DNA from: Streptomyces sp. RKAG290
Lineage (GTDB): Bacteria; Actinomycetota; Actinomycetes; Streptomycetales; Streptomycetaceae
Direction: 5' to 3'
DNA length: 64,000 nt
NCBI RefSeq assembly: GCF_023701695.1
Contig: NZ_JAJOZC010000001.1
Location: 5,021,894-5,085,893 of the forward strand
The position numbers were made by a program, and so were the translations under genes. Under the pieces are notes generated by a model, which saw only the letters and a program-made list of their open reading frames with translations, made no database searches and was not told where the DNA came from. Below are positions 1 through 8,568 of this stretch, in pieces (the first letter of the stretch is position 1; every line of letters starts with the position of its first letter).

Positions 1-770
1 TCGCTCTCGCCCGGCTCGCACCAGCAGTCCCGGCCCCAGTCGCGCAGCGACTCGACGATCCGGGCCAGGGCCAGGTTCGAGGTGAGGACGCAGCCGCCCT
101 CGCCCATCGTCAGGTGGTGCGCCGGGTAGAAGCTGACCGTCGTCAGGTCGCCGAAGGTGCCGGTCAGCTGACCGTTGTAGAGCGAGCCGACCGCGTCGCA
201 GTTGTCCTCGATGAGGAAGAGGTCGTTCTCCTCGGCGATCTGCGCGACCTCCGCCACCTGGAAGGGGTTGCCGAGCGCGTGCGCGACCATGATGGCGCGC
301 GTCTTGGGGCCGACGGCCGCCTTGATGCGCTCGGCCGTGGTGTTGTACGTCTTCAGCTCGACGTCCACGAAGACGGGGACGAGCCCGTTCTGCAGGATCG
401 GGTTCACGGTGGTGGGGAAGCCCGCGGCAACGGTGATGACCTCGTCACCCGGCCTCAGCCGCCGGTCCTCCAGGTGCGGCGAGGTGAGCGCCGCCATGGC
501 CAGCAGGTTCGCGGACGAACCCGAGTTCACCAGGTGCGCCTTGCGCCGCTTCAGGTAACGGGCGAACCGGGACTCGAACTTGCGGGAGCTGGTGCCGGCG
601 GCTATCCGCATGTCCAACGCCGCCTCGACGAGCGCCATCCGGTCCTCCGGCTCCAGCACCGCGCCGGACGGCCAGATCTCACTGGTACCGGGGACGAACT
701 CGCGGGACGGCTCCTTCTCCAGGTGGTACTCCCGCACCTGCTCGAGAATTCGTGCCTTCGTCTCATTCAT
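1..770 (-). CDS. NDP-4-keto-2,6-dideoxyhexose 3-dehydratase, partial (SpnQ/UrdQ/RfbH type)
   Basis: PLP/[2Fe-2S]-family enzyme that removes the C3 hydroxyl of an NDP-4-keto-6-deoxyhexose on the way to 2,3,6-trideoxysugars. The visible 256 residues are the N-terminal part of the DegT/DnrJ/EryC1 fold; the rest lies beyond the left edge. The decisive motif is FYPAHHLTMGEGG near residues 214-226, where a His (about 219) replaces the Lys that binds PLP in ordinary sugar aminotransferases. This substitution is diagnostic of E1-type 3-dehydrases. The start ATG at 770 has a GGAGG Shine-Dalgarno. It is read leftward and preceded by the 4-ketoreductase gene. The expected 2,3-dehydratase partner is not in the window and may lie further left. 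Family call is firm; the exact substrate is inferred. Confidence 0.85.
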   Translation of the reverse strand, partial: MNETKARILEQVREYHLEKEPSREFVPGTSEIWPSGAVLEPEDRMALVEAALDMRIAAGTSSRKFESRFARYLKRRKAHLVNSGSSANLLAMAALTSPHLEDRRLRPGDEVITVAAGFPTTVNPILQNGLVPVFVDVELKTYNTTAERIKAAVGPKTRAIMVAHALGNPFQVAEVAQIAEENDLFLIEDNCDAVGSLYNGQLTGTFGDLTTVSFYPAHHLTMGEGGCVLTSNLALARIVESLRDWGRDCWCEPGES

Positions 771-806
771 TCCTGCTGCCTCCATGGTCAGTTCGGCACG
801 AAGCCC

Positions 807-1832
807 TCAGCGGTGACCCGACACGGCCATCGTGGCCGGGGGTACTCGAAAAGCCCTGGACAACGACTCGCGGTCGGCTCCGCCACGGGTGTGGGCGAGC
901 AGGTCACGCAGCGAGTCGTCCAGGGTGCGGCGGGGGCGCCAGCCCAGCAGTGTGTCGGCGAGCGTGATGTCCATGCGCTGCCACTCGGCCTCGGGCGGCC
1001 GGCCGCCGGCGCTCGGCACCTCGACGATCTCGGCGGCGGTTCCCGCGAGTTCCGTCAGCCGCGTGACCAGGCTGCTCACCGACACCGCGCGGCCGCCGCC
1101 GATGTTCACGACCCGCCCCGACGCCGCGCTGCCGGCCGCGGCGAGCGCCGCGTCGGCGACGTCGCGTACGTCGACGAAGTCGCGGTGGGCGAGCAGCGGG
1201 GCGAGCCGCAGCGGTTCGGGTGCGGAGGTGGTGAGGTGGTGCGCCACCTTGCCGAGCAGGCTGGCCCGGTGGGTGCCGGGGCCGGACACGTTCGAGATGC
1301 GCAGCACAAGCCCTGCCGCCTCGCCCGCGGCGGCGGCGTCGAGCAGGGCCCTTGCACCGGCCAGCTTGGAGCGGCCGTACGGGGTGATCGGTGCGGTGGG
1401 GATGTCCTCGGTGATCCCGGCCCGTGGCACCGGCCCGTACTCGTGCACCGAGCCGAGCTGGATCAGCCGGGGCCGCCGGTCCGCCGACGCCGCCGCCGTG
1501 ACCAGCCTGCGCACCAGGTCGGCGTTGGCGCGCATCATCTCGTCCTCGGTCACCTTCCACACCGCGCCCGCCGCGTTCACCACCACCTCGGCGCCGCGCT
1601 CGTCCAGCACCCGGGCGAGGCGTCCGGGCCCGGCGTGCACCGCGTCGAGCGGGACGATCTCGTACGGGGCCGCCGCCACCGGGGCGGTGCGGGCGATGCC
1701 GGTCACCGCCCAGCCCGCGGCGGCGAAGACCTCGCAGGTGTGCCGGCCCACGAACCCCGTGGCGCCGAGCACCACCACCGACCCGGCCGCGCCCCCACCC
1801 TTGCCGCCTGTCCTTCGGTTGGTCACCGGCAC
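807..1832 (-). CDS. NAD-dependent sugar 4-ketoreductase/epimerase (extended SDR)
   Basis: 341-residue extended SDR, likely the NDP-4-keto-deoxyhexose 4-ketoreductase that ends dideoxysugar assembly. Near the N terminus is the Rossmann motif GATGFVGRH, and the catalytic YxxxK appears as YGRSK. The start is placed at a GTG with an AGGAGG box 8 bases upstream. The open frame continues further upstream but would run into the divergently transcribed epimerase gene. It is read in the same direction as the 3-dehydratase, 36 bases away. A C-terminal Arg-rich tail is normal for this subfamily. A 4,6-dehydratase role is unlikely because rmlB is present at 4318-5307. Confidence 0.8.
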   Translation of the reverse strand: MPVTNRRTGGKGGGAAGSVVVLGATGFVGRHTCEVFAAAGWAVTGIARTAPVAAAPYEIVPLDAVHAGPGRLARVLDERGAEVVVNAAGAVWKVTEDEMMRANADLVRRLVTAAASADRRPRLIQLGSVHEYGPVPRAGITEDIPTAPITPYGRSKLAGARALLDAAAAGEAAGLVLRISNVSGPGTHRASLLGKVAHHLTTSAPEPLRLAPLLAHRDFVDVRDVADAALAAAGSAASGRVVNIGGGRAVSVSSLVTRLTELAGTAAEIVEVPSAGGRPPEAEWQRMDITLADTLLGWRPRRTLDDSLRDLLAHTRGGADRESLSRAFRVPPATMAVSGHR

Positions 1833-1953
1833 CGTCCGTACCTCCTGTTTCCGCGGTTTGAACGGAACTGTGAGGTGTCCCGCTCGGGGACCGCTGGACA
1901 GGTGGTCACGCGGCGCTACCGGGACTTGAGTAGGGGCGCCTACGGTCCGGGGC
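1833..1953. promoter_or_regulatory. Divergent intergenic region, ketoreductase / 3,5-epimerase
   Basis: This 121-base gap separates the leftward ketoreductase from the rightward epimerase and must hold both promoters. A weak 11-bp-spaced pair (TTGAACGGAAC at 1858, TGTGAGGTGTC at 1869) resembles the stronger SARP-like repeats elsewhere in the cluster, but the match is poor. Confidence 0.3.
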
Positions 1954-2568
1954 ATGAGGATCGAAGAGACCGCCGTACCGGACGCGTACCGCATCATGCC
2001 GAAGCTGCTGACGGACCCCCGCGGCAGTTTCCACGAGTCGTACAGATACGACCAGCTGGCCGCCGAGACCGGGCACCACTTCGTGCCGCGCCAGGTCAAC
2101 TACTCCTCCTCGGCCCGCAACACGGTCCGGGGACTGCACGGTGTCGCCATCCCGCCGGGCCAGGCCAAGCTGGTCAGCTGCGTGCGCGGGGTCCTGCTGG
2201 ACGTCGTCGTCGACGTGCGGGTGGGCTCGCCCACCTTCGGCCGGTACGAGACCACGGTCCTGGACGCCCGCAACGGCCTCGCGGTGTACGTGGCGGAGGG
2301 GCTCGCGCACGGGTTCGTCGCGCTCGCCGACGACACCTGCATCAGCTACCTCTGCTCGACCGAGTACCAGCCCGGCACCCAGCTGGACCTGCGGGCCTTC
2401 GACCCGGAGCTGGCGCTGCCGTGGGCCAGCTGGCTCACCGGCGACCCGCTGCTGTCCGAGAAGGACGCGGCGGCGCCCACGGTGGCCGAGGCCGCCGCGC
2501 GCGGGCTGCTGCCGGCCTACGAGAGGTGCCGCGAGCTGTACGGACGAGTGCCCGAGCGCATCGCCTGA
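1954..2568 (+). CDS. dTDP-4-keto-6-deoxyhexose 3,5-epimerase (RmlC family)
   Basis: 204-residue cupin enzyme that epimerises C3 and/or C5 of NDP-4-keto-6-deoxyhexoses, giving L-configured sugars. It has the RmlC hallmarks: DPRGSFHESYR near the N terminus, RGLHG in the middle with the catalytic His, the GLAHGF motif and the YLCSTEYQP segment. Length is typical for secondary-metabolism members. It is the only rightward gene in the first 8 kb and ends at a strong bidirectional terminator. Whether it acts at C5 only or at both positions cannot be read from sequence. Confidence 0.88.
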   Translation: MRIEETAVPDAYRIMPKLLTDPRGSFHESYRYDQLAAETGHHFVPRQVNYSSSARNTVRGLHGVAIPPGQAKLVSCVRGVLLDVVVDVRVGSPTFGRYETTVLDARNGLAVYVAEGLAHGFVALADDTCISYLCSTEYQPGTQLDLRAFDPELALPWASWLTGDPLLSEKDAAAPTVAEAAARGLLPAYERCRELYGRVPERIA

Positions 2569-2637
2569 GTACCGGAGCCGACGCCCCACCGCCCCCACGC
2601 CCCGCACGTCCCTCCGCTCCTCAGCTTGTTCCACCGC

Positions 2638-2684
2638 ACGTCGAAGGACCCGCCCCGGGATTTCCGGGGCGGGTCCTTCGACGT
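2638..2684. terminator. Bidirectional rho-independent-like hairpin
   Basis: A perfect 19-bp stem (2638-2656 with 2666-2684) and a 9-base loop lie between the converging epimerase and FAD monooxygenase genes. Confidence 0.85.
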
Positions 2685-2704
2685 GAAAGCCCTTATTCAG
2701 AAGT

Positions 2705-4321
2705 TCAGTTGACGGGCTGGACCGCTCGTGACGGGTGAATGCCCAGCGCGGTCAGCGCGTGCGAGGGGGAATCGGATCCGGTGCCCCGGGCGGCGAGATA
2801 GCCGTCGGGACGGATCAGCAGCCAGGTGCCGGCCGGGGCGCCCAGCCCTTCGGACAGCAGCCCTGCCGGGTCGGCGAGCGCGCCGGGGCCCTGCGTGTTC
2901 ACCGTACGGATCCGCACCGACGGCCCGAAGGCGTCCTCGCGGGTCTCTGCGGGAGCTTCCCCGAACGAGAGCAACAGCCACTCCGGGCGCTGGAGTTCGC
3001 CCACCAGCTCCTGCCAGGCGGGGCCGGCGGCCAGGCCGGCCGCGGTGACCCGGGCCACCCGCTCGCCGGGGCGCACCCCGGCGGACGGCGGGCTGTCGTG
3101 GGCGAGCGGGCCCGCCGCGTAACCCAGTCCGAGCGCCGACATCCCGCCCATGATCTTGCGCTGGATGCGGCCCTTCAGCGGGGGCAGCGAGCGCAGCACG
3201 GTGAACGCGGCACGCAGTCCCGCCGCCGCCCTGCGGCTGCGCAGCTGGACCAGCATGGTCGCCATCCGGGTGGTGCGCAGCAACTCCGCTCCCACCGGCA
3301 CGCGTTCCGCCCCGTAGGTGTCGAGGAGGGAGTCGGCGGCCTCGCCGCGCAGCACCGTCGCGAGCTTCCAGGAGAGGTTGACCGCGTCCTGCACACCGGT
3401 GTTCATGCCCTGCCCGGAGGCCGGGCTGTGCACGTGCGCCGCGTCCCCGGCCAGCACGACCCGGCCCACCCGCATCCGGTCGATCATGCGCTGCTGGATC
3501 GTGAACACCGAGACCCAGGACGGTGTCCGCACCACGGCGGGCCGGCCCGTCCCGGTGCTGATCTTCGCCGAGAAGCGCCGCGCCACCATGGCGTCGTCGC
3601 CCCCGTAGGACGTCTCGGCGGTGTCCAGCAGCCGCCACTTCCCGGGCTCGGGGAACGGCACCATCATCACGGTCCCGGTGGGGGTGCGCATCCAGTGGAT
3701 GCTGTCCTTCGGCAGGTCGCAGTCGACGGTGGCGTCGGCGATCAGCCAGGTCTCGCTGGACTCGCCCTCCAGCTTCAGTCCGAGCTGCTTGCGGATGACG
3801 CTGTGACCGCCGTCCGCCCCGACCAGCCAGTCGGACCGCACGGTCTCGGTACGGCCGTCGGCGTGCACCAGCCGGGACAGCACGCCCTCGCCGCCGAGGT
3901 CCTCGAACTCCTCGATGCGCACGCCCCATTCGATCTCGACGCCGTGGCGGGCCGCCGCGTCGCGCAGCACCTCCTCGGTGATGACCTGGTCGACCATGAG
4001 CGTGAACGGGAACCGGGTGGGCAGCCGGCTGTAGTCCGTGTCGAAGCGGATCAGCCGGCGGCCGTTCTGGTGCAGCGTGAAGTGCTCCACCCGCTGGCCG
4101 CGCGCCAGGAGGTCGTCGAGGACTCCCATCTGGTCGTACGTCTCCAGCGTGCGGGCATGGGTGGCCAGCGCTCGGCTGGTGGTGGCGGGGCCGGCGGCGC
4201 CGTCCACGAGCCGGACCCGTACACCGTGCCGGGCCAGCTCATGGGCGGCGCTCAGACCGACCGGGCCGGCGCCCACGACCAGGACCTGCGCCGGGTGCGC
4301 CGCTGTGTCGGACGGACTCAC
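2705..4321 (-). CDS. FAD-dependent aromatic monooxygenase (MtmOIV/OxyS/RdmE-like)
   Basis: 538-residue class A flavoprotein that hydroxylates, or oxidatively cleaves, the polyketide aglycone with NAD(P)H and O2. Visible motifs are GAGPVGLSAAHEL (FAD ADP-binding, about residues 13-25), the DG motif WLVGADGGHS near 170, and GDAAHVHSPASGQG (FAD ribityl binding) near 300. The last ~130 residues form the thioredoxin-like C-terminal domain of the PHBH-like polyketide hydroxylases. The start is the GTG at 4321, which overlaps the rmlB stop by 4 bases (GTGA), indicating coupling. Hydroxylase versus Baeyer-Villiger activity is not decidable here. Confidence 0.85.
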   Translation of the reverse strand: MSPSDTAAHPAQVLVVGAGPVGLSAAHELARHGVRVRLVDGAAGPATTSRALATHARTLETYDQMGVLDDLLARGQRVEHFTLHQNGRRLIRFDTDYSRLPTRFPFTLMVDQVITEEVLRDAAARHGVEIEWGVRIEEFEDLGGEGVLSRLVHADGRTETVRSDWLVGADGGHSVIRKQLGLKLEGESSETWLIADATVDCDLPKDSIHWMRTPTGTVMMVPFPEPGKWRLLDTAETSYGGDDAMVARRFSAKISTGTGRPAVVRTPSWVSVFTIQQRMIDRMRVGRVVLAGDAAHVHSPASGQGMNTGVQDAVNLSWKLATVLRGEAADSLLDTYGAERVPVGAELLRTTRMATMLVQLRSRRAAAGLRAAFTVLRSLPPLKGRIQRKIMGGMSALGLGYAAGPLAHDSPPSAGVRPGERVARVTAAGLAAGPAWQELVGELQRPEWLLLSFGEAPAETREDAFGPSVRIRTVNTQGPGALADPAGLLSEGLGAPAGTWLLIRPDGYLAARGTGSDSPSHALTALGIHPSRAVQPVN

Positions 4322-5307
4322 TTCTCGTTCTCCTTCGCCGCGTGCTTGACCGCTTTCCACCAGCCGGGGTTGTCGCGGTACCAGGCCGCCGTCTCGGCGA
4401 GCCCCTCCTCGAAGGAGATGCGCGGCGCGTAGCCGAGCTCCCGCGCGATCTTCGCCTCGCTGAGCGAGTAGCGCAGGTCGTGGCCCTTGCGGTCGGCGAC
4501 CCGGACGACCTTGGACCAGTCGTTGCCGGTCAGTTCGAGGAGCCGCTCGGTGATCTGGCGGTTGGTCTGCTCGTTGCCGCCGCCCACGTTGTAGACCTCA
4601 CCGGCCCGGCCCGAGGTGAGGACCAGCTGGATGGCCCGGCAGTGGTCGTCCACGTGCAGCCACTCGCGGATGTTGGCGCCCTCGCCGTACAGCGGGACGC
4701 TCTCGCCCTCCAGCAGGTTGGTGACGAAGCGCGGGATCAGCTTCTCCGGGTGCTGGTAGGGGCCGTAGTTGTTGGAGCAGCGGGTGGTGGAGACGTTCAG
4801 TCCGTGGGTGCGCCAGTAGGCGCGGGTGATCAGGTCCGAGCCGGCCTTGGACGCCGCGTAGGGCGAGTTGGGCAGCAGCGGCCACTCCTCGGTCCAGGAG
4901 CCCTCGTCGATCGAGCCGTACACCTCGTCGGTGGAGACGTGCACGACCCGTCCGACGCCGGACCGCAGTGCCGCCTCCATGACGTTCTGGGTGCCGCCGA
5001 CGTTGGTGGTGATGAACTCGGCCGCCGATTCCAGGGACCGGTCCACGTGGGACTCGGCCGCGAAGTGCACCACCGCGTCATGGCCGGGGAAGAGCTCGAG
5101 GAGCAGCGGCAGATCGCATATGTCGCCCTGGACGAAGGTCAGCCGGGGGTGCGAGGCGGGCAGGTTCTCCCGGTTGCCCGCATAGGTCAGCTTGTCCAGG
5201 ACGGTGACCTCCGCGTCCTCGTAACCCTCGTATCCGCCGTCCAGCAAGGTGCGTACGTAGTGGGAGCCGATGAAGCCGGCGCCGCCGGTGACCAGGATTC
5301 TGCTCAT
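4318..5307 (-). CDS. rmlB: dTDP-glucose 4,6-dehydratase
   Basis: 329-residue extended SDR that converts dTDP-glucose to dTDP-4-keto-6-deoxyglucose, the common precursor of all cluster deoxysugars. It carries GGAGFIGSHYVR at the N terminus, the STDEVYG segment with the catalytic Asp-Glu pair, and YAASK as the YxxxK motif. The N-terminal GGAGFIG and C-terminal architecture match RmlB across the full length. ATG at 5307 overlaps the rmlA stop by four bases (ATGA), so rmlA, rmlB and the monooxygenase form one coupled leftward operon. Confidence 0.95.
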   Translation of the reverse strand: MSRILVTGGAGFIGSHYVRTLLDGGYEGYEDAEVTVLDKLTYAGNRENLPASHPRLTFVQGDICDLPLLLELFPGHDAVVHFAAESHVDRSLESAAEFITTNVGGTQNVMEAALRSGVGRVVHVSTDEVYGSIDEGSWTEEWPLLPNSPYAASKAGSDLITRAYWRTHGLNVSTTRCSNNYGPYQHPEKLIPRFVTNLLEGESVPLYGEGANIREWLHVDDHCRAIQLVLTSGRAGEVYNVGGGNEQTNRQITERLLELTGNDWSKVVRVADRKGHDLRYSLSEAKIARELGYAPRISFEEGLAETAAWYRDNPGWWKAVKHAAKENEK

Positions 5308-6370
5308 GCCGCGACCTCCACGCGGGTGTGGTCGCCGACCACCAGGCGGTGGTGGCGGTTGCCGAGTTCGATGCCGGTGACGGCCGCCGACCGCCCGAGC
5401 AGGGAGCCGTGCAGGCCCCGCACCGCGGAGATCGTCGAGCCGTCCAGTGCGATCGAGTAGTCCAGGTGGGTGCCGGACAGGACGCAGTCACGGCCGATCG
5501 AGGTGTGCGGGCCGATGTGGCTGTCCTCCAGGACCGTGCCGGCGCCGATCACGACGGGGCCCTGCACGAACGAACGGCTGATCCGGGCGCCCGCCTCGAC
5601 GACGACGGCGCCCAGCAGCACGCTGCGGTCGTCGACCTCGCCGTCGATGCGGCGCTCGATCCCGTCGAGGAGCATCCGGTTGCACTCCAGTACGTCCTCG
5701 ACCCTGCCGGTGTCCTTCCAGTACCCGGAGTACTCCTGGGCGCGGACGGTGGCGCCGCTGGTCACCAGCCACTGGATGGCGTCGGTGATCTCCAGCTCGC
5801 CGCGGGCGCTGGGCACGATCGAGTCGACGGCCCGGTGGATCGCGGGCGTGAAGAAGTAGACGCCGATCAGGGCCAGGTTGGAGCGCGGCACCGGCGGCTT
5901 CTCCACGAGGCGCTCCACCACACCGGTCGCGTCGACCTCGGCCACCCGAAGGCGCGCGGGTCCTCGACCTGGGCCACCAGCACCTGGGCGGCGGGCCGCA
6001 GCGCGTGGAACTCGGCCGCCGCCTCGACGATGCCCTGCGGGAGCATGTTGTCGCCGAGATACATCACGAAGTCGTCGTCGCCGAGGAAATCCCGGGCGAG
6101 CGAGACACACTGGGCGAGCCCCTTGGGGCTCTCCTGCGGGATGTAGGTGAGCGCGACGCCGAGCCGCGACCCGTCGCCGAGCACCTCGGCTATCTCCGCC
6201 GCGTGGTTCCCGACGATGATGCCGATCTCGGTGACACCGAGGTCGCGGATGTTCTCCAGCACCCGTTCCAGGACGGGCTTGTTGGCGATCGGGATGAGCT
6301 GCTTGGGCATGGAGTAGCTGAACGGGCGCAGACGGCTGCCCGTCCCGCCGCTCAGAACCAGAGCCTTCAT
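5304..6370 (-). CDS. rmlA: Glucose-1-phosphate thymidylyltransferase, frameshifted in this sequence
   Basis: Makes dTDP-glucose from glucose-1-phosphate and dTTP, the first step of deoxysugar supply. The N-terminal half starts at ATG 6370 with the signature LSGGTGSRLRP. The C-terminal half continues in another frame with VEKPPVPRSN and a left-handed beta-helix tail, so this is the long (about 355 residue) StrD-type form. The frames join at a run of only three C (5945-5947). One extra base restores VEDPRAFGVAEVD and the expected total length. Likely a sequencing error rather than a pseudogene, because many genes here show the same defect. Confidence 0.88.
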
Positions 6371-6452
6371 GGGGTCCTCTTCAGTCGTGGTCGGCACATC
6401 AACAGGCACATCAACAGGCGGATGAACACGCCGGCTTCCTCAGGCGTCGTCC

Positions 6453-7040
6453 TCAGGCGGCGGAGACGAGCCGGCGGGGCGGGAGGGTGTGGGCGGCGTC
6501 GCGCTCCGAGAGGCTCTCCAGCAGCCCGGCGAACCGGTCGGTGGCCTCGTCGAGCAGGCTCGACACGGTCGGCTCCAGGAAGGCGGCACCTCCGGCGCCC
6601 TTCCGGATGCCGCCGGCGTGCACGAAGAAGCTCTCCGCCACCGCCCGCGGCTTCATCGACATCAGTACGGGGCGCAGCCCGTAGTCGAGGGCGAGCACAT
6701 GGGCGAGCGAGCCCCCGGTCGCCAGCGGCAGCACGACCTTCCCCTCCAGCGCGAACTGCGGGAGCACGTCGAGGAAGGACTTGAGCAGCCCCGAGCAGCC
6801 CGCCTTGTACACGGGTGTCGCCACCACGACGGCGTCCGCCTCGGCGAACCGGTCGAGGGCGGCGGCGATCTCCGGGTGGGCGGTGTCGGCCGCGAGCAGC
6901 GGCGCCGGGGGCAGGGAGCGAACCGCGAGCGTGTCCACCCGGTGCCCGCGCGCGGCGAGCCGCTCGGCTGCGAGGGTGAGCACGTGATGGGTGCTGGAGA
7001 CCGGCGACGGACTGCCGGAGACGGCGAGGATCGTCGGCAT
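6453..7040 (-). CDS. NAD(P)H-dependent FMN reductase (SsuE/MsuE family)
   Basis: 195-residue flavodoxin-fold protein. It shows the flavin-binding SGSPSPVSST near the N terminus, the ATPVYKAGCSGLLKSFLD segment (residues ~75-92) and the ATGGS loop. Such reductases supply reduced FMN to luciferase-like monooxygenases, and the next gene upstream in the operon encodes exactly that type, so the two are probably a two-component oxygenase. The start ATG at 7040 has AAGGAGG eight bases upstream. About 80 bases separate it from rmlA. Confidence 0.85.
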   Translation of the reverse strand: MPTILAVSGSPSPVSSTHHVLTLAAERLAARGHRVDTLAVRSLPPAPLLAADTAHPEIAAALDRFAEADAVVVATPVYKAGCSGLLKSFLDVLPQFALEGKVVLPLATGGSLAHVLALDYGLRPVLMSMKPRAVAESFFVHAGGIRKGAGGAAFLEPTVSSLLDEATDRFAGLLESLSERDAAHTLPPRRLVSAA

Positions 7041-7147
7041 GGGCGACCTCCTTGGTGAAGGAAGGATGGAAGGGAGGGCCGGCGGCACGCACCGGAAGGG
7101 GTACGCGGGGGACCGGCGGTGGGAGCGGTGGTGGGGCAGGCGCGGGG

Positions 7148-8299
7148 TCAGCCGACGGCTGTCGGGACAGGCGCCGGGGCGGCCGGCTTCGCGGCCTCGG
7201 CGCGTACGGTCGCCAGGCGTTCCAGCGAGGCGAGCACCAGCTGCGGGTCGGCGACGAAGTCGACCAGGCAGGCGATCTCGTCGACACCGGCGGCACGCAC
7301 CCGGCGGGCCGTCTGCGCGCACTCCTGGACCGAGCCGATCAGGGAGTTGCCGTCGAGGTAGCGGTTGACGCCGAGCTCGGCGAGCTTGCGCTGGGCACGG
7401 ACCGCGGAGAGCACGTCACGGCCCTCCTTGTTCCCGCTCATCCGGCCGCCGGCCTCGACCGCGTGGGCCTCCAGGTCGATGGCGGAGAGCAGATAGTCCC
7501 TGAGGCTGCCGCCACCCACCCGGCGGGCCTCATCGGCGTCGTCAGTGACGTAGGAGTGCATCATCACGGTGACGGTGCCCGGACCGTCCCAGCCGGCGTC
7601 GGCGCGGGCCTCGCGGTAGAGGGCGATCTTGCCGGAGAGCGACGAGACGTCCTGGTTCTCCAGGTGGGTGAGGATGTTGCAGCCGAGCCGGCCCGCCTCG
7701 CGGAAGGTGCCCTCGCTGCGGGACGCGGTGACCCACACGGACAGCTCGTCCTGCACCGGGCGCGGGTAGACGGGCAGCGTGACCTCGGCGCCGAGCGGGT
7801 TGTGGCCCGTCCAGCGGCCGGTACGCCACGCGGTCCTGATGTCCGTCACGTCCTTGATCATCTGTTCGCGCCGGGTCTCGTACTTCTCGGGCGCGAGCAG
7901 GAAGTCGTTGACGTTCCAGCCGGAGCCGACCGAGATGGCGACCCGGCCCCCGGAGATCCCGTCCACCGTCGCGAAGTCCTCCACGATGCGGGCGGCGGGG
8001 TGCAGCGGGGTGACGACGCTGCCGGCCCGGATGCCGATCCGGTGGGTCACCGCGGCGACGGCCGCCGAGGTGACGGCCGGGTTGGGGAAGGCGCCCCCGA
8101 ACCTGTGGAAGTGCCGCTCTGGCGTCGACACGAAGCCGAAGCCCAGCTGGTCGGCGCGGCGGGCCGCGTCCAGCATCAGCGTGTACGTCTCCTGCGCCCG
8201 GTCGCCGACCGCGGCGAAGAAGAAGACGCCGAAGTCCAGCGGCTGTTCACCCGAGGGGCCGTGTGCTTCCCGGCCGGTCTGCCGTGCATCCGCGTTCAT
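7148..8299 (-). CDS. Luciferase-like (LLM) flavin monooxygenase, MupA/natural-product type
   Basis: 383-residue TIM-barrel FMNH2-dependent oxygenase. The family signature is clear: DFGVFFFAAVGD at the start of the barrel, the TPERHFHRFGGAFPNP loop (residues ~60-75), and ISVGSGWNVNDF near 143. This resembles the LLM subgroup found in natural-product megasynthases and in aromatic polyketide clusters such as rishirilide, where it pairs with a flavin reductase. The partner reductase is immediately downstream. It may act on the aglycone (hydroxylation, epoxidation or Baeyer-Villiger); the substrate is unknown. Upstream lies a repeat-rich regulatory region. Confidence 0.83.
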   Translation of the reverse strand: MNADARQTGREAHGPSGEQPLDFGVFFFAAVGDRAQETYTLMLDAARRADQLGFGFVSTPERHFHRFGGAFPNPAVTSAAVAAVTHRIGIRAGSVVTPLHPAARIVEDFATVDGISGGRVAISVGSGWNVNDFLLAPEKYETRREQMIKDVTDIRTAWRTGRWTGHNPLGAEVTLPVYPRPVQDELSVWVTASRSEGTFREAGRLGCNILTHLENQDVSSLSGKIALYREARADAGWDGPGTVTVMMHSYVTDDADEARRVGGGSLRDYLLSAIDLEAHAVEAGGRMSGNKEGRDVLSAVRAQRKLAELGVNRYLDGNSLIGSVQECAQTARRVRAAGVDEIACLVDFVADPQLVLASLERLATVRAEAAKPAAPAPVPTAVG

Positions 8300-8427
8300 G
8301 TAGCGCTGCCTCCTTCCCCGTCGGACGTCGTCGCGGCGGGGTCGTCACCATGGGGGCTTGCTGCCCGGCGTCACCATGGGGCGGCTCCCTCGCAGCGGAC
8401 TGGAGTCCTGGGCAGGCGGGACGCGGC

Positions 8428-8471
8428 CGAGCGGCACCCGAGCGCGGCTCGAGCGCGGCGCGAGTACGCGG
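8428..8471 (+). promoter_or_regulatory. Four tandem 11-bp SARP-like direct repeats
   Basis: CGAGCGGCACC (8428), CGAGCGCGGCT (8439), CGAGCGCGGCG (8450) and CGAGTACGCGG (8461) are head-to-tail at exactly 11 bp, the helical spacing recognised by SARP activators. The array lies about 100 bases before the AMP-ligase and 130 bases before the divergent LLM gene. Binding is inferred, not shown. Confidence 0.6.
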
Positions 8472-8568
8472 GTGTGTGATCGGTCCACCGGAACTCCAGA
8501 GGGCATCGAGCACGTCGGCGGACGCTCGTCAGGACCGAATCCCGTTCCTATGACCACGAGGTTGCTGG

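Noticed and set aside
5304..6370. rmlA as a pseudogene
   Set aside because: One added base at 5945-5947 restores a normal 355-residue enzyme, and lepA carries the same type of defect.
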